From the NCBI RefSeq assembly GCF_038024035.1, contig NZ_CP150664.1:1426001-1490000 (forward strand): DNA of 64,000 bases. The letters run 5' to 3'. How positions within the stretch are numbered: position 1 is the first letter of the stretch; every line of letters begins with the position of its first letter. The notes under the pieces are model-generated. The model was not told where the DNA came from, did no database searches, and saw only the letters and a list, made by a program, of their open reading frames with translations. The translations under genes and the position numbers were made by a program. Origin of the DNA: Polaribacter pacificus. GTDB taxonomy: Bacteria; Bacteroidota; Bacteroidia; Flavobacteriales; Flavobacteriaceae. Of the stretch, positions 7,401 through 16,500 are shown piece by piece.

Positions 7401-10247
7401 TTTTGTAAAATCTTCAAAAGTAATTGTTGGTGTTGTTTTTAACTCTGTTGCAAAACTAAAGGTTGTTTTGTCTAAGATTCCGGCAAAATAATTACTGGAT
7501 GCATCTTTAAATGCTGTATTGGCAATTTGTATATAATAATTTTTACTTTTTAATAGGTCTGCTGTTGGATTTATCGTTACTATATGATTACTAATAGAAA
7601 CATGACTACTCGTTACTGCAATCGTTTCTACAGCGGTATCATTAGAAGCATCATAAATTACTATATTTCCTGTCCCTTTATTAATATTCTCTGAAAAAGT
7701 TAATTTTATGTTTTGACTTAGAAGAACACCAATAGCATTGTCTGTTGGTACAGATGAGTTTAAAACAGGTGCCAATGCATCTACCAAAACACCATTTGTT
7801 GCTCCAACACTATTTAAGGTTAAGTTTGCGTCATTAGAAACACTATCCTGAAAAGTTCCTCCATTAGCAGCTAAAGTCCCCACTGTTATTCCATCAGTAT
7901 CTAAATCACCCGCTAGAATGGCATATCTAAATACTATTGCGCCAGATCCACTACCACTTTGGTATACAGCTTGACGAACTGTAGCTCCAATTGTAATAGC
8001 TAGTTGTGGTATACCTCCTGTTGTATTAACAGTAATATTTTTATTAAAATTAACTGTAAAAACTAAATCCTGACCAGTAACATAAGTGGTAGCTGTTGGC
8101 ACAGTAACACTAGTAACCTCTGGTCTAATAACATTTTTAACGCCAGGACTTGCCGTAATAGGTACTCCATTAACAGTTATTCCTAGATTATTTATTGATG
8201 CCCGCCAATTAGTTCCGTCATTATTGTCTGAACTAATGTCGTACAAAACGATTGAAGCCCCTCCACCGTCTGGCTTTCCTGAAGTACTACCAGTGGGCCA
8301 AGGAGTACTATCATCATAATTTACATAATCTACCTGATTTCCAAGAGAATTTTTAAGCTCAATAACTTCTCCTCCATTAGACAAATCTCCTGATGTCCAT
8401 TGAGCATCTGCACTTGAACCATATGTAGCCGCGAAACTCACCAAGTTTGTTGTTAATACATAATAATCTCCTGCATTAATAGTCACATTTCCAAAAGTAT
8501 ACACAACTGCATCTTGGATAGAATACCCAACCATATTAACGGGAGTAGATCCTGCATTATAAAACTCAATAAATTCAGCTGTATCTACCCCAGATTCAGG
8601 TGAATTATACATGATTTCTGTAATCACTATCTGTGCGGTAGTCGTCACATCAATTTTAGTAACCGCAGCCTGAAGATTTGGAGTGCTTACATCATCTTGA
8701 GCAACCACATACACATCATAAGCCGTATTTGCTGTTAAACCTGCAACACTAAAATCATTGGTAAAACCACCTGCGCTTACCGCTGCGTTACCATGGGTTA
8801 TAGCTGATCCTCCTCCTGAGGCTGTGCCTGCTTTTACTTCTGCAGCTGTTGGTGCTGTTGCTCCATCTGAAACGACTACGTAATAAATGGTTCCTGCTCC
8901 GTCTATATCTGTGTTTAAAGTAAAACTTGTTTGCGCTACCGAAGATGCGTTAGGGGTACTGTTCTCAAATACAGGTGGAGTTGTATCTACAACAGTTATG
9001 GAAAAAGATTGTTGCATGGTACCTCCATTGCCATCAGAAACCTCTAAAACTACACTGTGCGGCCCTACATTTGCCGAAGTTGGTGTTCCTGTAAGTACGG
9101 TTTTTTGTATTACCTTTCTGATACTAGAATTATAAGAATCTGCCACATACACAGTCCCTGAGCTATCTGCTGCTAGTCCATAAGGATACTTAAATCTAGC
9201 TACTGTTCCTTCACCAGATGTACTTCCTGAAACTCCATTTTCATTTCCTGCCAAAGTACTTACTACGCCGTCTGGACTTATCTTTCGGATGCGATGTTTA
9301 TTATAATCTGTCACATACACGGTCCCTGAGTCATCTACAGCTACTCCATAAGGAGTATTTAATTGAGATGCCAAAGTACTAACTACACCTGCTGGGCTTA
9401 TCTTTCGAATAAGATTGTTATTAGTATCAGCTACATACAAAGTTCCTGAGCCATCTACAGCAACTCCATAAGGTTTACTAAATTGAGCTGCTGTTCCTGT
9501 ACCGTCTGAACTACCTGAAGTTAATGAACCTGCAAAAGTACTTACTACTCCTTGTGGGCTTATTTTTCGAATAAGATTATTATTAGAATCTGCCACATAC
9601 ACAGTGCCTGACCCATCTACGGCTAAGTCTTTAGGACCAGAAAACTGAGCTGCGGTTCCTGTGCCATCTGCATAACCAGATGTACTTCCTGCAAAAGTAC
9701 TTACCACGCCTTCTGGGCTGATCTTTCGAATACGATTTCCACTATATTCTGCCACATACACAGTACCTGAGCCATCTACAGCCAATCCATAAGGATGCAT
9801 AAATTTAGCTGCGGTTCCTGTGCCGTTTGCAAAACCATATCCATTTCCTGCTAAAGTACTTACTACGCCTTCTGGGCTTATCTTTCGAATAAGATTATTA
9901 TTATAATCTGCTACATACACATTTCCTGAGTCATCTACAGCTACTCCAGAAGGATACTTAAATTTAGCTGCGGTTCCTGTCCCGTCTGTATTCCCCCATG
10001 AACCTCCAGCAAAAGTACTTACTGTTACTGTATTTGTTAGTGTTAACCAGCTAGGTAGCGTAGTTGCAGAAATTGTTTGGTTATCACCATCTGCATCTGT
10101 GCTAGTTATGATATACGAATATGCTGTGTTTTCATCTACCGTAGTGATCGCTGTAGAGGTAAATGTTGGAGAGTTATTGGTTTGTCCTTGTAACGTTGCA
10201 AATAAACTGCTAAACATTAATAAGAAAAATAAGTAGTGTTTTTTCAT
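4428..10247 (-). CDS. Giant T9SS-secreted protein: NHL propeller, lamin-tail, Ig-like and ten MBG repeats
   Basis: 1939 residues. A Sec signal peptide (1-21) precedes an Ig-like domain that is split by six NHL-type blades (about 75-390, each ending in IRKISPEG). Next come an Fn3-like domain (about 420-535), a lamin-tail domain (about 539-690, from ITEIMYN), a domain starting RPEVTSV (about 707-825) and a Big_5-like Ig domain (about 826-930, NIKLTFSENI). Ten near-identical 75-residue MBG repeats follow (about 1020-1770, motif ADAKSKVYG), then a last Ig-like segment and a type A T9SS sorting domain (from VQVYPNPATN to the end). It is predicted to be exported through SprA and attached or released at the cell surface. 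The adhesive or binding role is inferred from its architecture only. There is no catalytic domain. Confidence 0.9.
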   Translation of the reverse strand: MKKHYLFFLLMFSSLFATLQGQTNNSPTFTSTAITTVDENTAYSYIITSTDADGDNQTISATTLPSWLTLTNTVTVSTFAGGSWGNTDGTGTAAKFKYPSGVAVDDSGNVYVADYNNNLIRKISPEGVVSTLAGNGYGFANGTGTAAKFMHPYGLAVDGSGTVYVAEYSGNRIRKISPEGVVSTFAGSTSGYADGTGTAAQFSGPKDLAVDGSGTVYVADSNNNLIRKISPQGVVSTFAGSLTSGSSDGTGTAAQFSKPYGVAVDGSGTLYVADTNNNLIRKISPAGVVSTLASQLNTPYGVAVDDSGTVYVTDYNKHRIRKISPDGVVSTLAGNENGVSGSTSGEGTVARFKYPYGLAADSSGTVYVADSYNSSIRKVIQKTVLTGTPTSANVGPHSVVLEVSDGNGGTMQQSFSITVVDTTPPVFENSTPNASSVAQTSFTLNTDIDGAGTIYYVVVSDGATAPTAAEVKAGTASGGGSAITHGNAAVSAGGFTNDFSVAGLTANTAYDVYVVAQDDVSTPNLQAAVTKIDVTTTAQIVITEIMYNSPESGVDTAEFIEFYNAGSTPVNMVGYSIQDAVVYTFGNVTINAGDYYVLTTNLVSFAATYGSSADAQWTSGDLSNGGEVIELKNSLGNQVDYVNYDDSTPWPTGSTSGKPDGGGASIVLYDISSDNNDGTNWRASINNLGITVNGVPITASPGVKNVIRPEVTSVTVPTATTYVTGQDLVFTVNFNKNITVNTTGGIPQLAITIGATVRQAVYQSGSGSGAIVFRYAILAGDLDTDGITVGTLAANGGTFQDSVSNDANLTLNSVGATNGVLVDALAPVLNSSVPTDNAIGVLLSQNIKLTFSENINKGTGNIVIYDASNDTAVETIAVTSSHVSISNHIVTINPTADLLKSKNYYIQIANTAFKDASSNYFAGILDKTTFSFATELKTTPTITFEDFTKTYGDTAVTLAATSNSTGSISYNIVTGGSGTATLSGTNNATLIPGNVGTVKIKATQVTDANYLQTEKEITLTITKKAITITADAKSKVYGATDPSLTYQITTGSLETGDVLTGSLTRIAGEDFGTYAIGSTLANANYDITFVSKDLTIAKKAITITADAKSKVYGATDPSLTYQITTGSLETGDVLTGSLTRIAGEDVGAYTIGSTLANTNYSITFVSKELTIAKKAITITADAKSKVYGAIDPSLTYQITAGSLETVDVLTGSLTRIAGEDVGAYTIGSTLANTNYSITFVSKELTIVKKPITITADAKSKVYGATDPSLTYQITTGSLETGDVLTGGLTRVAGEDVGAYAISSTLANTNYDITFVSKKLTIAKKAITITADAKSKVYGDSDPSLTYQITTGSLETGDVLTGGLTRIAGEDVGVYALGSTLANTNYDITFVSKDLTIVKKGITITADAKSKVYGATDPSLTYQITTGVLETGDVLTGSLKRVAGEDVGAYAISSTLANTNYGITFVSKDLTIVKKGITITADAKSKVYGATDPSLTYQITTGSLETGDVLTGGLTRIAGEDVGVYALGSTLANTNYDITFVSKDLTIVKKGITITADAKSKVYGATDPSLTYQITTGVLETGDVLTGSLKRVAGEDVGAYAISSTLANTNYGITFVSKDLTIVKKGITITADAKSKVYGATDPSLTYQITTGVLETGDVLTGSLKRVAGEDVGAYAISSTLANTNYGITFVSKELTIVKKPITITADAKNKVYGATDPSLTYQITTGGLEKGDVLTGSLTRIAGENVGTYEIGSTLANVNYSITFVSNNLTIAKATQTITFETLTHVQDVFDFTATSSSGLAITYTSSNTNVATILGNTVTVLSVGTTNITAQQAGDANYEAAPDVVQVLTIIQFGEDQDILLSEAVQVYPNPATNFIRVDLDTLDKARIKIYSITGKQLLEVQDYTSKEILNISSLKSGMYLLKIESDTTSTMKKFIKR
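4936..7185 (-). repeat. Ten tandem 225-bp units encoding MBG domains
   Basis: The unit boundary ATGGT (plus strand) recurs at 4936, 5161, 5386, 5611, 5836, 6061, 6286, 6511, 6736 and 6961, so the period is exactly 225 bp (75 codons) across the array. Units 5386-5610 and 5836-6060 are identical, and 5611-5835 differs from 6061-6285 only near its end. A two-unit (450-bp) block was therefore duplicated very recently. Outer units are more diverged. Confidence 0.95.
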
Positions 10248-10285
10248 AAGATGACTGTTTAATAAATCTGTAATTTTATTTGTTA

Positions 10286-10410
10286 TTATTTAATTAATTC
10301 CTTGAAGTTATTATCCATTTCTAATAATTGACTTTCTAGATAAGATCAAATCAATAAAACCCTAGGAGTAAAATCACAAAACTTTTATGTCTCTTATTTC
10401 TCAGGGGGAT
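10286..10410 (-). pseudogene. Decayed relic of the 47-residue leader membrane peptide
   Basis: This relic sits between the operator and the giant gene at 4428-10247. The second half reads ESQLLEMDNNFKELIK-stop, ending at 10286. It aligns with ETQLTQIDNSIKELNK of the intact peptide at 24965-25108: nine of 16 positions are identical and most others conservative. The first half, in another frame, reads LRNKRHKSFVILLLGFY-stop and matches the Lys-rich plus hydrophobic start of that peptide. The ATG position reads ATC, and a frameshift separates the two halves. It therefore appears to be a broken copy rather than a functional gene. The similarity was judged by eye. Confidence 0.6.
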
Positions 10411-10413
10411 TAA

Positions 10414-10474
10414 GGCTAATATTGGTGAAAAATTGAAAAGAATTGATAAGAAAAGCGTTACAAAAGCGTTACAA
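10414..10474 (-). promoter_or_regulatory. Operator/promoter copy 1: 11-bp direct repeat plus -7-like box
   Basis: Two exact tandem copies of AAGCGTTACAA (10453-10463, 10464-10474; plus-strand reading). On the minus strand they are followed by exactly 29 bases and then AATATTAGCC (10423-10414). The same layout occurs before the other two giant genes. The start codon of the downstream giant gene is 206 bases further on, leaving room for a long leader. An 11-bp head-to-tail repeat is the classic site shape for OmpR/PhoB-type regulators. Which protein binds is unknown. Confidence 0.7.
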
Positions 10475-10486
10475 TTTATACTTCAT

Positions 10487-10520
10487 AAAAAAAGCCTACG
10501 CAGTACTGCGTAGGCTTTTT
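10487..10520 (-). terminator. Terminator of the propeller protein gene (perfect palindrome)
   Basis: Bases 10489-10520 form a perfect 32-bp palindrome (arms of 16, core GCCTACGCA) flanked by A and T runs. This makes a strong hairpin with a T tail, 39 bases after the stop at 10559. It forms part of a 76-bp block (10447-10522) repeated at 16820-16895 with one mismatch. Confidence 0.85.
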
Positions 10521-10558
10521 AATCACTATTTATCAATTGGTTATACGTTTCTAATAAG

Positions 10559-13500
10559 CTATCTCTTTATAAACTTCTTCATCGTACTAGTAGTATCACT
10601 TTCTATTTTTAATAAATACATCCCTGGTTTTAAACTACTGATGTTTAAAACCCCTTTTGAAGTATAGTCTTGTACCTCTAGAAGCTGTTTTCCGGTGATG
10701 CTATAGATCTTGATATGGGCTTTGTTTATATTCCCTAAATCTACATGTATAAAATTAGTTGCCGGGTTTGGATATACCTGAACTGTCTTAGACAATAAGA
10801 CGTCTTCATCTACGCCTAATCGAATAACCGTTAACACCTGAACAACTGCTGTGGCTGGATGGTAATTTGCATCTCCAACTTGCGTAGCTGTAATGTTGGT
10901 CACACCTCCTGAAAGCACTGTTACTGTTTTACCAGAAATAGTTGCAACAGCTGTGTTTGAACTGCTATAATCTACGGCCAATCCTGATGAACTGGTCGCT
11001 GTTAAATCAAAAATATCTTGTGTATGGCTCAACGCTCCAAAGCTAATTGTTTGCGTGGCTTTGGTGATGGTGAAATCTTTAGAAACAAAGGCAATGCTGT
11101 AATTAGAATCTAATGCTCCAGATGGTGTAATGACATAGGTACCTGCATTCTCTCCTGCTGCTCTAGAGATACTCACTCCTGTATCTAAACTGGCTTCGGA
11201 ATCTTCATTAACAAATCCAGTAATGGTATAGGTTAAAGTAGGCTCTGTTGTTCCATACACTTTGCTCTGTGCATTTGCTGTTACCGTTAAAGATCCTTTG
11301 TTTATTGTAAGTGTAATCTCTTTTGCTGCAGCTTCATAATTGGCATTTGCTGCAACACTTGCTTTGATTTTTACAGTACCTGCTTTTGTGATGGTCACAT
11401 TTTTCCCTGATAAAGTAACTGCTCCTGTACCTCCTGCAACAACACTATAGCTAATGCTTGCTGATGAACTTGTGGTTGCCGTTAAATCAAAGGCTGCATC
11501 ACCGTAAGTTTTTGATAAATTTGAAAACGTAATGGTTGGTGTTGCTTTTAGCTCAGTAGCAAAATTAAAACTTGTCTTGTCTAAAATACCTGCAAACGCA
11601 TTGCCTGATGCATCCTTCAATGCAGTATTTGCAACTTGAACATAGTAATTCTTGCTTTTTAATAAATCTGCTGTTGGATTAATTGTAACCACCTTGTCTG
11701 TAATGCTAACTTGATCACTTGTAACTGCAATGGTTGCTACAACAGCATCATCTAAAGCATCATCTAAAGCATCATCTAAAGCATCATAAATTACAATGTT
11801 TCCTGTGCCTTTTGCCATGTTCTCACTAAAGGTAAGTGTTAAATTACTACCTACAGCAACTCCCGTAGCATCATCTGATGGGCTTGTACTAACAAGCGTT
11901 GGTACAGTTGTATCTAAAATAAGTTTATAAACACGTACCTGACCTGAATTATTTCCATTCACTCCTGCGTTATAAGGAGCTCCAATGGCAACCGTAGTTC
12001 CATCTGCACTCAAACTAACGGAATAGCCTGATTTATCATACTCAGTCTCCCCATCAATATCTGCTCCTACTTGTTTCCATGTATTATTAGTAAACCTATA
12101 AATGCGTACATGACCTGAATCAGTTCCATTTTCATCGTTTTGATATGCTCCAATGGCAACAGTTTTGCCATCAGCACTCAAACTCACTGAATATCCTGAG
12201 TGATCACCTGCAGCCTCTCCATCGATATCAGTTCCTACTTGCGTCCATACACTGTTAGCATAGGTATAAACGCGAACCTGACCTGAATCAGATCCATTTC
12301 CGTCATTTCCATTAGCTCCAATGGCAACCGTTTTTCCATCTGAACTCAAACTCACTGAAACACCTGAGTAATCACTTGCAGCCTCTCCATCAATATCGCT
12401 TCCTACTTGTACCCATGCACTGCCATTGTAAGTATAAATACGTACATGACCCGAATATGATCCATTTCCGCCATTTTGATTTGCTCCAATGGCAATGGTT
12501 TTCCCATCTGAACTCAAACTCACTGAACGCCCTAAGTTATCATATGAAGCCTCTCCATCAATATCAGTTCCTAACTGGGTCCAGGCACTCCCGTTATAAG
12601 CATAAATACGTACATGACCCGAATATGATCCATTTCCGCCATTTCCAATAGCTCCAATGGCAACCGTTTTTCCATCTGAACTCAAACTAACGGACCAACC
12701 TGAAAGATCATTTGCAGCCTCTCCATCAATATCGCTTCCTAACTGAGTCCAGGCACTGCCATTGTAGGTATAAACACGCACCTGACCTGATTTAGACCCA
12801 TTTGCATCATTATAACGAGCGCCAATGGCCACGGTTTTTCCATCTGAACTCAAACTCACTGAAGTCCCTGAGTTATCTTCAGAAGCCTCTCCATCAATAT
12901 CGCCACCTAACTGAGTCCAACTGCTATTCTTGTAACTATAGATACGAACGTGTCCAGCTCTAGAGCCATTTCCGTTGTTATAATAAGCACCTATAGCAAC
13001 GGTTTTGCCATCGGCACTAAAACTCACTGAATACCCAGAGTTGTCGCCTAATGCCTCTCCATCAATATCACCGCCTACTTGTTGGACAATTTCTGTTCCT
13101 GTGAGTCCATTTTTTGGAAACACATAAACTGTAATATCTTGATCTTTTGTCTTGCTTAAATGATTAGTTGCTGTAACTTTAAAACTATATATATTGTTTG
13201 TATCTGCATCTGCAGGATTGCTCCAATCTGGAATTGCTGCAAAAGCAATTGCACCAGAATTTGCATCTATAGTAAAATCAGATGCATCTGTACCACTTAA
13301 CGCATAGGTTACATTGGTATCAGCGCTTCCGCCTTTACCATCTGTTGCATTGACATCTAAAATGGTGCTTGTGGTAGCAATACCTTCTTCTTGTGTTACT
13401 GAATTTGATGATTCAAAAACTGGAGATGGTACAATTAATTTATAAATGCGTACATGACCTGAATTAGTTCCATTTCCACCATTTAAATAAGCACTAATGG

Positions 13501-16500
13501 CAACCGTTTTTCCATCGGCACTCAAACTCACGGAATTGCCTGTTCGATCACCTGCAGCCTCTCCATCAATATCTGCTCCTACTTGTACCCATGTACTACT
13601 TGTAAACCTATAAATGCGTACATGACCTGAATCAGTTCCATTTCCATCATTTACAGAAGCACCAATGGCAACCGTTTTGCCATCAGCACTTAAACTCACT
13701 GAATATCCTGATAGATCACCTGCAGCCTCTCCATCGATATCAGTTCCTACTTGCGTCCATACACTGTTAGCATAGGTATAAACGCGCACCTGACCCGAAT
13801 ATGATCCATTTCCGCCGTTTTGACTTGCTCCAATGGCAACGGTTTTCCCATTTGAACTCAAACTCACTGAAATACCTGAGTAATCACCTGCAGCCTCCCC
13901 ATCAATATCGCTTCCTACTTGTACCCATGCACTGCCATTGTAAGTATAAATGCGTACCTGACCTGAATCAGATCCATTTCCGTCGTTATAATAAGCACCA
14001 ATGGCAACGGTTTTCCCATCTGAGCTCAAACTCACTGAACGCCCTAAGTTATCATACGAAGCCTCTCCATCAATATCAGTTCCTAACTGGGCCCAGGCAC
14101 TCCCATTATAAGCATAAATACGTACATGACCCGAATATGATCCATTTCCGCCGTTTCCATTAGCTCCAATGGCAACCGTTTTTCCATCTGAACTCAAACT
14201 CACTGACCTACCTGATCGATCACCTGCAGCTTCTCCATCAATATCGCTTCCTAACTGTATCCAGGCACTGCCATTGTAAGTATAAACACGAACCTGACCT
14301 GAATCAGGTCCATTTCCATCATTATTAGTAGCTCCAATTGCCACAGTTTTTCCATCGGCACTCAAACTCACTGAAGTCCCTGAGTAATCACCAGCAGCCT
14401 CTCCATCAATATCAGTTCCTAACTGGGTCCAGGCACTGCCATTGTAATTATAAATGCGTACATGACCTGATTCAGCCCCATTTCCGTCGTTATAATAAGC
14501 ACCAATGGCAACGGTTTTACCATCGGCACTAAAACTAACTGATGCCCCTGAATAATCATAAGAAGCCTCACCATCAATATCACCGCCTACTTGTTGGGCA
14601 ATTTCTGTTCCTGTGAGTCCATTTTTTGGAAACACATAAACTGTAATATCTTGATCTTTTGTCTTGCTTAAATGATTAGTTGCTGTAACTTTAAAACTAT
14701 ATATATTGTTTGTATCTGCATCTGCCGGATTGCTCCAATCTGGAATTGCTGCAAAAGCAATTGCACCCGAATTTGCATCTATAGTAAAATCAGATGCATC
14801 TGTACCACTTAACGCATAGGTTACATTGGTGTCAGTGCTTCCGCCACTACCATCTGTTGCATTGACATCCAAAATGGTGGTTGCAATTGCTGTCCCTTCT
14901 TCTTGTACTACTGAATTTGAGGATTCAAAAACTGGTGTCGGTACAATTAATTTATAAATGCGTACATGACCTGAATTAGTTCCATTCACTCCTGCGTTAT
15001 AGGGAGCTCCGATGGCAACCGTAGTTCCATCAGCACTTAAACTCACTGAACGTCCTGATTGATCACTTGCAGCCTCTCCATCAATATCTGCTCCTACTTG
15101 TGTCCATGTATTACTTGTTAACCTATAAATGCGTACATGACCTGAACCTGACCCATTCACTCCTGCGTTAGAGCGAGCTCCAATGGCAACCGTAGTTCCA
15201 TCTGAACTTAAGCTTACTGAATACCCTAATTCATCATTTGCAGCTTCACCATCAATATCAGTTCCTAACTGGGTCCAGGCACTGCCATTGTAAGCATAAA
15301 CGCGCACGTGCCCAGAATTAGATCCATTCACTCCTGCGTTATTAGTAGCTCCAATGGCAACCGTTTTACCATCGGCACTTAAACTCACTGAGTATCCTAA
15401 GTAATCACCAGCAGCCTCTCCATCAATATCCCCACCTAACTGTACCCATGCACTGCCATTGTAATTATAAATCTGTACATGACCTGAATCAGATCCATTT
15501 CCATCGTTTTTACGTGCTCCAATAGCAACCGTTTTACCATCAGTACTTATGCTTACTGAATACCCTAACTCATCATTTGCAGCCTCTCCATCAATATCAG
15601 TTCCTAACTGAGTCCAGGCACTGCCATTGTAGGCATAAACGCGCACGTGTCCTGAATTAGATCCATTCACTCCTGCGTTAGGGTGAGCTCCAATAGCAAC
15701 CGTTTTGCCATCTGAACTTAAACTAACGGAATAGCCTGCTTTATCACTCGCAGCCTCTCCATCAATATCCCCGCCTAACTGAGTCCAGTCACTACCATTA
15801 TACCAATAAACACGCACCTGACCTGAATTAGATCCATTTCCATCGTTTTGAGTTGCTCCAATGGCAACCGTTTTGCCATCAGCACTCAAACTCACTGAAG
15901 TCCCTGAGTAATCACCAGCAGTCTCTCCATCAATATCCGTTCCTAACTGGGTCCAAACACTGCCATTGTAAGCATAAACGCGCACGTGCCCTGAAGCAGA
16001 TCCATTCACTCCTGCGTTAAGGTGAGCTCCAATGGCAACGGTTTTGCCATCTGAACTAAAACTCAATGATTTCCCAGATAGATTACCTGCAGCCTCTCCA
16101 TCAATATCTCCGCCTACTTGTTGGGCTATTTCTGTTCCTGTGAGCCCATTTTTTGGAAACACATAAACTGTAATATCTTGATCTTTTGTTGTGCTTAAAT
16201 TATTAGTTGCTGTAACTTTAAAACTATATATATTGTTTGTATCTGCATCTGCAGGATTGCTCCAATCTGGAATTGCTGCAAAAGTAATTACACCAGAATT
16301 TGCATCTATAGTAAAATCAGATGCATCTGTGCCACTTAACGCATAGGTTACATTGGCATCAGTGCTTCCGCCACTACCATCTGTTGCATTGACATCTAAA
16401 ATGGTGGTTGTGGTAGCAACACCTTCTTCTTGTACTACTGAATTTGAGGATTCAAAAACCGGTGAAGCACTTTTTGCTCCTCCAAATTTTCTAGTATCTA

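Noticed and set aside
10447-10522. The 76-bp repeat considered as an insertion-sequence end or attachment site
   Set aside because: No transposase, integrase or target duplication is near; its parts are explained as operator and terminator.
12376-14532. Plus-strand open frames inside the second giant gene, rich in His, Gln and Arg
   Set aside because: They are antisense shadows of the repeated blades: their repeats follow the blade period and the composition is odd.
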